Origin: JABDIY01 sp963751955
GTDB lineage: Bacteria; Actinomycetota; Acidimicrobiia; Acidimicrobiales; SZUA-35
Assembly (NCBI GenBank): GCA_963751955.1
Contig: CAVVWM010000011.1
Span: 310,001-374,000, forward strand
Reading direction: 5' to 3'
Length of the DNA: 64,000 nt
Numbering within the stretch: position 1 is the first letter of the stretch; each line of letters starts with the position of its first letter. Position numbers and translations under genes: made by a program. The notes under the pieces are model-generated. The model saw only the letters and a list, made by a program, of their open reading frames with translations. It ran no database searches and was not told the DNA's origin. This document shows, piece after piece, positions 17,155-25,168 of this stretch.

Positions 17155-17583
17155 ATGAGCACGAACAACATGAACGCGGCGTCTGGGCAGTTCCCTCGGC
17201 TGTCGGATCGGTTCGCCGTTCAAGATCTCACCCTCACATGGATCGTGCCAAACAATCGCAAGTTGTTCGGCAAGAAGACTGCCCAGATCGAGGTCGGAGT
17301 CGTCGATCTCAGCGTGGCCGGTGCATTACTGCTGGGACCAATGATCGAGTCGGTCAGAGTCGGGTCCCGGGTGCCGTTCATCCACGAAGGTCAGCAAGGC
17401 CTCGCCGAAGTACGCCACATACGAGCCGCCGAAGATGTTGTCAGTGCCAATTCGGGCATCTACTACGGCGTGGTTTTCTTGAACCTCACCGAGGACCTCA
17501 AGGCCGTGATCTTCGAACGCATGGCTGCCCGAAGGGGACGCCGCGAACCCGAACTCACCGAACTCTGGAATCACTCCCGATAA
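17155..17583 (+). CDS. PilZ domain protein (c-di-GMP binding)
   Basis: A 142-residue single-domain protein. It has the two PilZ signatures: an RxxxR motif (RLSDR, residues 15-19) and a (D/N)xSxxG motif (DLSVAG, about residue 52). Beta strands follow (GSRVPFIHEG, LAEVRHI, IYYGVVFLNL) and a basic C-terminal helix (MAARRGRRE). PilZ domains bind cyclic di-GMP and transmit it to a partner. No partner is fused here. It is followed by a glycosyltransferase gene about 100 bases downstream on the same strand, so control of polysaccharide synthesis is one possibility. Confidence 0.78.
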   Translation: MSTNNMNAASGQFPRLSDRFAVQDLTLTWIVPNNRKLFGKKTAQIEVGVVDLSVAGALLLGPMIESVRVGSRVPFIHEGQQGLAEVRHIRAAEDVVSANSGIYYGVVFLNLTEDLKAVIFERMAARRGRREPELTELWNHSR

Positions 17584-17684
17584 CGAAGGACCTCAATTCG
17601 TTCAATAGTTGGCTGCGGTGAACCGCACAGTCAGGGTTGTGATGTCACTGGAGTGCGCATCAGTCGGCGAATAAGGTCCAAAGG

Positions 17685-18788
17685 ATGCGAATCGGCCTCG
17701 ACGTGACCCCGCTGTCACTTCCACTCACCGGCATCGGTGTTTTCGTCGATCAACTGGCCCGAGCAATCGCCGAACATCCGAGGACCGACTTGGTAGCCAT
17801 CGCCCTCACTGGTCGTTCTCGGTCAACGATCGAGGAACGACTCCCGCCAGGTGTCTCGCTGGGTCGCTCGTATCCTGCACGTCCCCTCCACGCTGTTTGG
17901 AGGCGGGCGAACATCCCGACCGCAGCTCACCTCGTCGGTCCCGTGGACGTTGTACACGGAACCAACTTCTATGGGATTCCCACCGGCCCAAGCACGGCGG
18001 AGCTGGTGACGATCCACGACACTGGGCCTTGGCTTCGCCCCGATGAGGTTCCGCCTGTAGTGAGGGCCTTTCCAAGGCTTACCGAACGGGCATTGTCCCG
18101 CGGGGCCCACGTTCACACCCTTTCGTTTGCCGCGGGCGAAGAGATTCGGTCGCTTCTGAACCTCCCCGAAAACCGAGTGCACCCGATTCAGATCGGTTTC
18201 GACGAACCGTCGGCCTACCCGGTCGCCCCCTCGGGGCTGGAGAACCTGACCTCCCACCGCTTCGTCCTGGGAATCGGCTCCATCGAACCGCGGAAGCGTT
18301 TCGGCGAACTCGTGAAATCGATTGTGCCTCTTCTGGAGGCGGATAGCGACCTCCATCTTGTCATCGCTGGAGACGGTCCGGATGCAGCCGAGCTGCGGAC
18401 CCAGGTGAGTCAACTCGGCCCGATCCAAAGCCGGGTTCACCTGCCCGGCTACGTGAGCACCCGAGAGAAGAGCTGGCTGCTGCGAAACGCCTCGGTTCTC
18501 ATCTCGAATTCGAAATCTGAGGGCTTTGGGATGGTCCCGCTGGAGGCGATGGCGGTCGGGACCCCGGTCGTATCCACCGATGGGGCCGTGCAACGCGAGG
18601 TGTGCGGAGCTGCTGCTATCTACGTGGCAGTGGAAGACCCCGACGCCGTCTCCGAGGCGGCCACGAGAGTGCTCGCCGACGAAGGTCTGGCCAGCTCCCT
18701 GGTCACCTCGGGCCGCTCTCGAGCGGCTCGTTTCAGTTGGGCAGAATGCACCGATCAGCTGATCGACCTCTACCGGAGTCTTGTCTGA
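17685..18788 (+). CDS. Glycosyltransferase family 4 (GT-B)
   Basis: A 367-residue GT-B glycosyltransferase. The N-terminal Rossmann domain begins MRIGLDVTPLSLPLTGIGVFV, with the Gly-rich acceptor loop of RfaB/WbaZ-like enzymes. The C-terminal domain opens with VLGIGSIEPRKRF and holds the nucleotide-sugar motif ISNSKSEGFGMVPLEAMAVGTPVV (the EGFG...EAMA block with the conserved Glu). Such enzymes transfer hexoses or mannose in glycolipid or exopolysaccharide synthesis; sugar and acceptor cannot be read. As the facing acyltransferase gene is currently read, the two genes overlap tail-to-tail by 56 bases. That overlap disappears if the acyltransferase frameshift is corrected. Confidence 0.88.
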   Translation: MRIGLDVTPLSLPLTGIGVFVDQLARAIAEHPRTDLVAIALTGRSRSTIEERLPPGVSLGRSYPARPLHAVWRRANIPTAAHLVGPVDVVHGTNFYGIPTGPSTAELVTIHDTGPWLRPDEVPPVVRAFPRLTERALSRGAHVHTLSFAAGEEIRSLLNLPENRVHPIQIGFDEPSAYPVAPSGLENLTSHRFVLGIGSIEPRKRFGELVKSIVPLLEADSDLHLVIAGDGPDAAELRTQVSQLGPIQSRVHLPGYVSTREKSWLLRNASVLISNSKSEGFGMVPLEAMAVGTPVVSTDGAVQREVCGAAAIYVAVEDPDAVSEAATRVLADEGLASSLVTSGRSRAARFSWAECTDQLIDLYRSLV

Positions 18789-20490
18789 TCGACCGGCGTC
18801 GGGTTCCGAGCGGGCGGACTCTAACGCTTGGCCTTTGAGGCACGCTTAGCCGTTGAGCCGCTCCGCTTTTCGCCGCAGTCTTGGTCCCGCTTGCTTTGGT
18901 CGACTTCGACGCCTTCGACGCCGACTTCTTGGCCGATCGGCTCGCCGCGGTCTTCTTGACTCGTTTCTGGGTGGGCGGTGCCGAACGCTGCTGCTGAAGG
19001 GTCGCCTTGGCGGCGCGACGCTGGCGGGCCGATATCGCCTCCTCGGTGATGAGAAGGCGAGCCCGTTTGGCTTCGTCGAGACCGAGGGCCAGCTTCAATT
19101 CGTTGAGCGCATCCAACACCGTGTCAGCCATCTCCCACAGGTCCGGGATGAGGTCTCGGTCCGACACGAACCCGAAATCAAGCATGCCGTTGGTGGTGGT
19201 CACCGTGATGTTGAGGCCAACCCCATCGACGATGGCCGAAACGGGGTAGTTGCCCAAGATTTCCGCGCCAGCCAGATAAATCGGCACCGGTGGGCCAGGC
19301 ACGTTCGACACCACAACGTTGAACGGCAGTGTGAGCCGATCGGCCAGATGAGTGGAGGCGATCAACCGCGACGCAAGCGCCGACACTGCGGGCGGGGCGA
19401 TCTGTGAAATGTCGGTAAGGATGTTGGCCGGCAACGTCTCGTGGCTGGATTTAGCATCGTTCATCGCATGGTGAATCTGCTCGAGACGCTCTAACGGATC
19501 CTTCACGGTCGTTGCCAGGTCAGCCAAGGCGAACGAAACGTGATTGCCAATTGCGTGTGCCTCTGACTTGGAGCGAACCGACAGGGGAACCATGGCCAAC
19601 AGATCACGATCGGGCAGTGCGTGGTGATGGATGAGCCACTTGCGTAAAACACCGGAACAAATCGCAAGGACCACGTCGTTCACTGTGGTTCCGGCTTGGT
19701 TCTTCACGTCTTTGATGTCGTCGAGCCGCACCGACACGTAGGCCCAGCGTCGGTGGGGACCAATCGTGGCGTTGAAGGGAGTTCGAGGTGCGGTGAGTTC
19801 CCGTAGAGATTCCACCCGCCCCCTGCCCGAACTCGATTTGGCAAACGCCGGCCCGAGGACCGGCAGTGTTTTGCCAAGGGCCCATGTGGTGCGGACCATC
19901 CGTGAGGGTGACAGAAGAAATGACTTCAAAGCCCGCCTGGTGAGGTCTTCGGGGCTGACTGTGGGCTCGGGGTTGAGGTAACGGATCGGCTCATGCACCT
20001 CAGTCTCGGGGCTGAGATCAACGAGTTGGCCGAGGATTTCCTGTCCTGAGATTCCATCTATTGCGGCATGATGGATCTTGGTGATTACACCAATGCGATC
20101 GCCGTGGACGCCATCCACCATGTAGGTCTCCCAAAGTGGTCGGCTGCGGTCGAGCGGCCGGGCGTGGATTCGCGCCACCAGGTCGGCGAAGTCGGTACGC
20201 CCACCAGTTCCGGGCACCGCAACATGACGAAGGTGGTACGCAAAGTCGACTTCGGCTTCGGTCACCCAATACGGCCGATCAAGGCCCAGCGGGACTTCGC
20301 GTAGGCGACGACGGAACGGCTTCAGATGGCCGATTCGGGAGATGAGATGATGACTGAAGCGTTCGAAGGTAAAGGGCTCCGGAGACGTCGTCGGATCAAG
20401 AATCAAGACCCCCGTGACGTGGCCAACTGCATTCGTCCCCTCCTCGAGGGTGAGAAAGCTGGTATCCATGCCGGAGAGTTGTTCGATCAT
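18733..20490 (-). CDS. Wax ester synthase / diacylglycerol acyltransferase (WS/DGAT) family protein
   Basis: A bifunctional WS/DGAT-type acyltransferase that would esterify acyl-CoA with diacylglycerol or long-chain alcohols to make storage lipid. The start MIEQLSGMDTSFLTLE matches the family N-terminus, so ATG 20490 is chosen over ATG 20526 or 20541. The active site HHAAIDG is at residues 140-146, and the later PLPFNVVVSNVPGP-type block is present as LPFNVVVSNVPGP. After residue about 500 comes a Lys/Ala/Ser tail. The last 30 residues change character (VPQRPSVRVRPLG). Adding one base to the T-run at 18867-18870 restores a KRSGSTAKRASKAKR ending with a stop at 18821-18823 and removes the gene overlap. 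Confidence 0.85.
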   Translation of the reverse strand: MIEQLSGMDTSFLTLEEGTNAVGHVTGVLILDPTTSPEPFTFERFSHHLISRIGHLKPFRRRLREVPLGLDRPYWVTEAEVDFAYHLRHVAVPGTGGRTDFADLVARIHARPLDRSRPLWETYMVDGVHGDRIGVITKIHHAAIDGISGQEILGQLVDLSPETEVHEPIRYLNPEPTVSPEDLTRRALKSFLLSPSRMVRTTWALGKTLPVLGPAFAKSSSGRGRVESLRELTAPRTPFNATIGPHRRWAYVSVRLDDIKDVKNQAGTTVNDVVLAICSGVLRKWLIHHHALPDRDLLAMVPLSVRSKSEAHAIGNHVSFALADLATTVKDPLERLEQIHHAMNDAKSSHETLPANILTDISQIAPPAVSALASRLIASTHLADRLTLPFNVVVSNVPGPPVPIYLAGAEILGNYPVSAIVDGVGLNITVTTTNGMLDFGFVSDRDLIPDLWEMADTVLDALNELKLALGLDEAKRARLLITEEAISARQRRAAKATLQQQRSAPPTQKRVKKTAASRSAKKSASKASKSTKASGTKTAAKSGAAQRLSVPQRPSVRVRPLGTRRRSIRQDSGRGRSADRCILPN

Positions 20491-20587
20491 CGTGAGGGTT
20501 TTCTTTTCTGTCAATCTTTCGCCCATGGCCGAGATATGCAATCCGGCTCCAGAGTCAATTGTGCGTAGTTCTCTTCTTCACTGTGCG

Positions 20588-21481
20588 CTAGCGCAGCACT
20601 GCCTGCAACGCAGCGTGATCTGCTCTATCGGCCTGAAGCCGAATTGCTGAAACGATGTCTTCCCAGCGTGGTTCGGGGAGGTCGTGACCCATATCCGGGA
20701 ACAGGAGCAGCTGTGAGCCCGGAATGGCTTTGGCCGTTGCGATGGCGCCCGAGGGCAGCACCAGCGAGTCGAGAAGACCGTGGATGACCAACGCTGGTAT
20801 AGCAAGGTTTCTCAGCGCCTCGGTGCGATCTGGACTGGCGCCGACCGCAGCTATCTGACGCGCAGATCCGCGAGGCCGCCAACTGCGAGCGACTCGGGCC
20901 CGACCGCGCTCGAGTGACTCTTTGTAGTCCCAATGAGGTCCAACAAAATTTGAGTAGAGCTCGGCGCCCAGTTCGGCGGCGTTCTCTCGAGTCGGCTTGT
21001 GTTTCAACATCTTGGGTACGAGCTTGGCCGCGATCCGGCCATTCTTCCGATCGCCAGTGTTCGACATGATCGAGGTGAGGGTCCGGACTCTGTCGGGGTG
21101 TTCTATTGCGAGAGTTTGAGCAATCATGCCGCCCATCGATGCTCCAACGACGTGGGCCGACTCGATGTCGAGATACTCTAATAAACCGGCGGCGTCGTCG
21201 GCCATGTCACTCATCGTGTAGCCCACCTTCAGATCGCGCTTCAGTGTGCCCCGAACGAAGGTTTGACCCAGCGAAGGCGGCTCCCAATCAAGCTCTGTGC
21301 TCAGGCCCGAGTCACGGTTGTCGAAGCGAATTACCCGGAATCCGATATCGGCCAGTAAGTCGACCAGGCCATCGGGCCAGTCGATCAGCTGTGCTCCCCA
21401 TCCCATGATCATCAGAAGCGGGTCACCGACGCCCTGCTCGACATACTCGATCGTTATCCCATTCACGTCCGCAGAAGGCAT
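20588..21481 (-). CDS. Alpha/beta hydrolase
   Basis: A 297-residue alpha/beta-fold hydrolase. The oxyanion region is LLMIMGWGAQ (about 22-31). The nucleophile elbow is VGASMGGM (Ser about 117), the acid Asp is in IHGLLDSLV and the catalytic His in DMGHDLP near the C-terminus. It most resembles the esterase/lipase-like family (LipG-type in mycobacteria). The substrate is unknown. It is on the same strand as, and about 100 bases upstream of, the WS/DGAT gene, so lipid ester turnover is a reasonable but unproven guess. Confidence 0.85.
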   Translation of the reverse strand: MPSADVNGITIEYVEQGVGDPLLMIMGWGAQLIDWPDGLVDLLADIGFRVIRFDNRDSGLSTELDWEPPSLGQTFVRGTLKRDLKVGYTMSDMADDAAGLLEYLDIESAHVVGASMGGMIAQTLAIEHPDRVRTLTSIMSNTGDRKNGRIAAKLVPKMLKHKPTRENAAELGAELYSNFVGPHWDYKESLERGRARVARSWRPRGSARQIAAVGASPDRTEALRNLAIPALVIHGLLDSLVLPSGAIATAKAIPGSQLLLFPDMGHDLPEPRWEDIVSAIRLQADRADHAALQAVLR

Positions 21482-21551
21482 CAGAACAACCTATCGTCGC
21501 CACGAAAAACGGTGCCGAAATCCACCGCTCCGGGTAACATCACAGCCCCAA

Positions 21552-21625
21552 GGGCCGTTAGCTCAGTTGGCTAGAGCGCTTCCTCGACACGGAAGAGGTC
21601 ACAAGTTCAAGTCTTGTACGGCCCA
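21552..21625 (+). tRNA. tRNA-Val (anticodon GAC) with C33
   Basis: A complete cloverleaf. Acceptor stem 21552-21558 pairs with 21618-21624; D stem GCTC pairs with GAGC. Anticodon stem CTTCC (21579-21583) pairs perfectly with GGAAG (21591-21595); T stem ACAAG pairs with CTTGT. The anticodon loop TCGACAC gives anticodon GAC at 21586-21588. Position 33 is C rather than the almost invariant U. A73 is present and CCA is not encoded. Confidence 0.93.
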
Positions 21626-21658
21626 CGATAATTCGCTTTCAGCGTGCCCGTTCCTCGC

Positions 21659-22484
21659 CGCTGCAACGAAGCGAAACCGAACCGCTCGCCCGAAGGCGAG
21701 CGAACGTGTGCCACAGGGAGCAACACGGCGAGGAACGGCCGCTGATTCGACGAATCGGAAGCGACCCGCAGGGCGGGCGGACTCGCCGGCGCAGTGAAAC
21801 GAAACCGAACAATTCGCCCGAAGGCGAGCGAACGTGTGCCACAGGGAGCAACACGGCGAGGAACGAGCCAGCTGATTGCGAATCGGAAGCGACCCGCAGG
21901 GCGGGCGGACTCGCCGGCGCAGTGAAACGAAACCGAACAATTCGCCCGAAGGCGAGCGAACGTGTGCCACAGGGAGCAACACGGCGAGGAACGAGCCAGC
22001 TGATTCGACGAATCGGAAGCGACCCGCAGGGCGGGCGGACTCGCCGGCGCAGTGAAACGAAACCGAACAATTCGCCCGAAGGCGAGCGAACGTGTGCCAC
22101 AGGGAGCAACACGGCGAGGAACGAGCCAGCTGATTCGACGAATCGGAAGCGACCCGCAGGGCGGGCGGACTCGCCGGCGCAGTGAAACGAAACCGAACCG
22201 CTCGCCCGAAGGCGAGCGAACGTGTGCCACAGGGAGCAACACGGCGAGGAACGAGCCAGCTGATGCGACGAATCGGAAGCGACCCGCAGGACGGGCGGAC
22301 TCGCCGGCGCAGTGAAACGAAACCGAACCGCTCGCCCGAAGGCGAGCGAACGTGTGCCACAGGGAGCAACACGGCGAGGAACGAGCCAGCTGATGCGACG
22401 AATCGGAAGCGACCCGCAGGGCGGGCGGACTCGCCGGCGCAGTGAAACGAAACCGAACCGCTCGCCCGAAGGCGAGCGAACGTA
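21659..22484. repeat. Array of about 6.5 tandem 128-130 bp hairpin repeats
   Basis: Counting from CGCCCGAAGG, units start at 21687, 21815, 21943, 22073, 22203 and 22333. A truncated seventh starts at 22463, and a partial lead-in begins near 21659. Units are nearly identical. Each carries a palindrome around CGAA (8-bp arms in units 1, 5, 6 and 7; shorter arms in units 2-4). On the minus strand this is a C(UUCG)G tetraloop hairpin. Most units also carry GATTCG-A-CGAATC or a variant. Because 130 is not a multiple of three, reading frames shift in every copy, so the long open frames here are not genes. The array lies exactly between tRNA-Val and the convergent tRNA-Cys. Confidence 0.95.
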
Positions 22485-22494
22485 GAGAATATTG

Positions 22495-22568
22495 AGCGCA
22501 GAGCGGGATTTGAACCCGCGAATCACGGCTTTGCAGGCCGCTCCCTTAGGCCGCTCGGGCATCTGCGC
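22495..22568 (-). tRNA. tRNA-Cys (anticodon GCA)
   Basis: Read on the minus strand, the acceptor GCGCAGA pairs with TCTGCGC and the D stem is CCC/GGG. The anticodon stem GCGGC pairs with GCCGT (one G-U), and the loop CTGCAAA gives anticodon GCA. The T arm is GCGGG-TTCAAAT-CCCGC. The discriminator is U73, the known identity base for cysteinyl-tRNA. CCA is not encoded. Confidence 0.95.
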
Positions 22569-22593
22569 AGGGATGGACAGCTTAGCGAGCTGA

Positions 22594-23820
22594 TCAGCCC
22601 TCCGGTGGAGGTTTCGGGATGAACACGGGGGTGGTCCCGGTGAGCATCGACCCGGTCTCCATAAGGACTGCGCTCCGTGAGCCGGTGGCCCGCACGTAGA
22701 GCTCTTCGGTCCGCGACGTTGCAATAAGTGAGCCATCGGGAGCAATGTCGGCCCTTCCCTGCCACATCGCATCGAGCTCGACGCGGTGCATCTCAACCCG
22801 GCGTCCGGTCACAACGTTTCGAACTTCGCTGTAGTCGAGACGGATCGCGCTCCCCTCCGACCCGCCCACGCGGTCGCTGAACTCGGTGGCGAGAAATTCG
22901 CCGTCGGCGACTTGTGCTACTCGCACCGATTCATCGCGGTACTGAGGGGTGAACAGGCCCGAGAGATCCGACAGGTCTTCCGCATCAACCCACTGGTTCG
23001 AGCACTGGAAGTCGGCGCCGCACCGCTGCACCAACAGGGCGCCCTTACCTCCGGCCAGCAGGCTGCCATCGGCTACCAGCTCGTAGGTGCCATCGGCTCC
23101 CAGGCGGTACACACCGCCCGATGCCGGAGAGGTGAATGAGGGCGACCGGGACGGATCGATAAGTCGTCGGCGCTCTACGTCGGCGCTACGAGCGATCGAG
23201 CCATCGACCAGGCTGACCTCTGTTGCTCCACCCGTGCCCGGCGAGAGCCAAACATGGTCCGGTGTGCTGCTGGTCGTGATCCACGAAGGAAGGAATGCGT
23301 AGAGGACATCGTTGATCGGGGCGGGCATCTCGATAGGCGGTGTTTGGCTGAGCAGAGCGGGATCGAGCGCATAGACCTTGCCGTCGATGTCCTGCACGAT
23401 CACCGTGCCCCACGCCCGTCCGAGACTTCGCGCTTCGATTCCGAGTTGGGTGACCACGCCGGTCTCGGGGTCTACCCGGATGAGGCCATCTTGGTCGGTT
23501 GCAATCACCAACCAGTCGAGCCTGCGATCGACGTCGATCCGGTTTGGAGGCCGGTCTGGATCGTCGAGCCCGATCTCACTAGGAACCCGCGACGACGAAT
23601 CCAGTCGTGAAAACGCAAGAGCGCCTGCGATCCCGACAGCGAACAGTGCCAACGCCACGATTCGCCAACGAGGAACACGTCTTGGGTCTTGAACATACCT
23701 GCCCGTTTCCGGGGTGCCGATCATCTCCGGGCTGGACGGGGCCCGCCCCAGTGGAATACCGCAGTTGGTGCAGAAGTTGCCGTTGCCGGTTTCCTCTGCG
23801 CACCCGCTGCACATGGGCAT
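22594..23820 (-). CDS. Zinc-ribbon, single-pass membrane protein with propeller-like outer domain (paralogue 1)
   Basis: A 408-residue protein with an N-terminal zinc ribbon of two CxxC pairs (CSGCAEETGNGNFCTNCG, residues 4-21). A short linker leads to one membrane helix (VALALFAVGIAGALAF, about 54-70), and about 330 residues follow that would lie outside the cell. The outer part has repeating strand patterns (GLIRVDPETGVVTQLG, GKVYALDPA, GGVYRLGADGTYELVADGSL) like a WD/PQQ-type beta-propeller with no catalytic residues. It is a diverged tandem copy of the gene at 23820-25109 and overlaps that gene's stop by one base (TAATG). Function is unknown; a sensor or anchoring role is plausible. Confidence 0.72.
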   Translation of the reverse strand: MPMCSGCAEETGNGNFCTNCGIPLGRAPSSPEMIGTPETGRYVQDPRRVPRWRIVALALFAVGIAGALAFSRLDSSSRVPSEIGLDDPDRPPNRIDVDRRLDWLVIATDQDGLIRVDPETGVVTQLGIEARSLGRAWGTVIVQDIDGKVYALDPALLSQTPPIEMPAPINDVLYAFLPSWITTSSTPDHVWLSPGTGGATEVSLVDGSIARSADVERRRLIDPSRSPSFTSPASGGVYRLGADGTYELVADGSLLAGGKGALLVQRCGADFQCSNQWVDAEDLSDLSGLFTPQYRDESVRVAQVADGEFLATEFSDRVGGSEGSAIRLDYSEVRNVVTGRRVEMHRVELDAMWQGRADIAPDGSLIATSRTEELYVRATGSRSAVLMETGSMLTGTTPVFIPKPPPEG

Positions 23821-25109
23821 TAGGACTCCGAGATCGCGATGAAAAGCGGTCGGGTGTTGGAGCGGAGCGCCTGGAGGTCGCTGGTCTCGGCCACCGAGCT
23901 GCCGATGGACTGCACTTGCAGTCTTGATCGCGAAAGGTGTGCGATGACCTTTCCATCGGGCGAAATCTCCAGCTCACCACTGAACATCGAATTCATCTTC
24001 GCCTCATTCAGCAAGAACGTCGTTCCATTTGTCACGTTCATGAACCTGCCGTACACAGTGCCCACAAAGCGGCCGTCGGCAAGGACTCCCCCTACGAACC
24101 AAGAGTCCTCCTCGAATGCCGGCGCCACGAGATCGGTGCGTGGCTCCATGGTGATCTGATCGACCCATCGGTGTTCGCACACCAGCTCGAGCCCACACGA
24201 GCTGACGAGAAGGGCACCGTTGCTCTGGGCCACGATCCTTCCGTCCATCATCCTCTGGTACGACACCGTTTCCTCATCCGGATCGAGTCGATAGACACCC
24301 CCGCTGAGAGGCGTTCTGAAGTCGGGCGAATAGGAGGGAAAGGGTCCCAAGTAAGGTTCCCGATTACGTATCTCCCGGCGCAGGGTTCCAGAGCGGAGGT
24401 CGATCTCCAGGGCACTGTCATATCGCTGAAGCCAGAAATAGTCCTCGTTGAGCCCTTCGGTGAGCCAGAACGGACCCCCGACAGCGATATTGACGTCCAA
24501 CGGCTCGGGTAGCTCCACCGGTGGATCTGAGGTAAGCGCGACTTCATCGGTGATGACAAGCCTGCCTTCACTCGCCACGAGGATCTTGTCTCCTAGGCGA
24601 CCCAAGGGGTAGCCCGGCAGCTCAAGGTCGATCGCAATGCCGGTCCTAGTGTCGATTCGGTGGAGACTTCCCTGAGCACTCACGATGATGTACCACTGGC
24701 TGTCGCCCTCGAACCAAAAGGAGTCGTCGAATACTGAGGGTTCCTCAAGGTCGTCCAGGTTGTCGGTGGCCCTCACACTGCTCGTGTCGTCGTTCTCGGG
24801 TGCACCCTCCTCGTCGCCGATCTCATCGACGGCAACCTCGGGAACCGATTCGGGTGCCGGGCTGCGTAGGGCGGCATAACTGCCTGCTCCCAGGAAGCCC
24901 AGCAGGGCGATCCCAAGGGCCGCCGACCTTGATCGGGATCCGGTGCGTAGTGTCTCGCTCGCCCTTTTCGGGGGGCCAGCGGCTCCCATGAGAGTCGGCG
25001 CATCCAAGCCGACCGCCGCAGAACCGGGAGAGGTGTCGCTCAGAGGCAGACCGCAGTCGGCGCAGAAGTTGCCATCGCCCTCTGTGTCACAGCCACGGCA
25101 TATCGCCAT
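23820..25109 (-). CDS. Zinc-ribbon, single-pass membrane protein with propeller-like outer domain (paralogue 2)
   Basis: A 429-residue paralogue of the next gene downstream. The zinc ribbon CRGCDTEGDGNFCADCG covers residues 4-20. A linker and one membrane helix (AALGIALLGFLGAGSYAAL) follow, then an acidic spacer (DEIGDEEGAPENDD). The outer domain repeats the same pattern (GSLHRIDTRTGIAIDLELPG, GGVYRLDPDEETVSYQR, GALLVSSCGLELVCEHRWVD). The conserved paired Cys in the SCGLELVC segment (RCGADFQC in the other paralogue) may form a disulfide. The two genes are transcriptionally and translationally linked. Divergently, 59 bases away, lies a lipoprotein gene. Confidence 0.72.
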   Translation of the reverse strand: MAICRGCDTEGDGNFCADCGLPLSDTSPGSAAVGLDAPTLMGAAGPPKRASETLRTGSRSRSAALGIALLGFLGAGSYAALRSPAPESVPEVAVDEIGDEEGAPENDDTSSVRATDNLDDLEEPSVFDDSFWFEGDSQWYIIVSAQGSLHRIDTRTGIAIDLELPGYPLGRLGDKILVASEGRLVITDEVALTSDPPVELPEPLDVNIAVGGPFWLTEGLNEDYFWLQRYDSALEIDLRSGTLRREIRNREPYLGPFPSYSPDFRTPLSGGVYRLDPDEETVSYQRMMDGRIVAQSNGALLVSSCGLELVCEHRWVDQITMEPRTDLVAPAFEEDSWFVGGVLADGRFVGTVYGRFMNVTNGTTFLLNEAKMNSMFSGELEISPDGKVIAHLSRSRLQVQSIGSSVAETSDLQALRSNTRPLFIAISES

Positions 25110-25168
25110 GGAGCAAGAGTAGATGAGGTATCGGATTCACCAACAGTCGCCAGTGCGATACTGGTCCG

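Noticed and set aside
21659..22484. CRISPR array
   Set aside because: Units are 128-130 bp with no variable spacers and no cas genes nearby.
21600..22796. Several overlapping open frames of 80-385 codons on both strands across the tandem array
   Set aside because: They exist only because the GC-rich 128-130 bp units contain few stops, and the frame changes in each copy because the unit is not a multiple of three. No ribosome-binding site, domain or consistent frame supports a protein.
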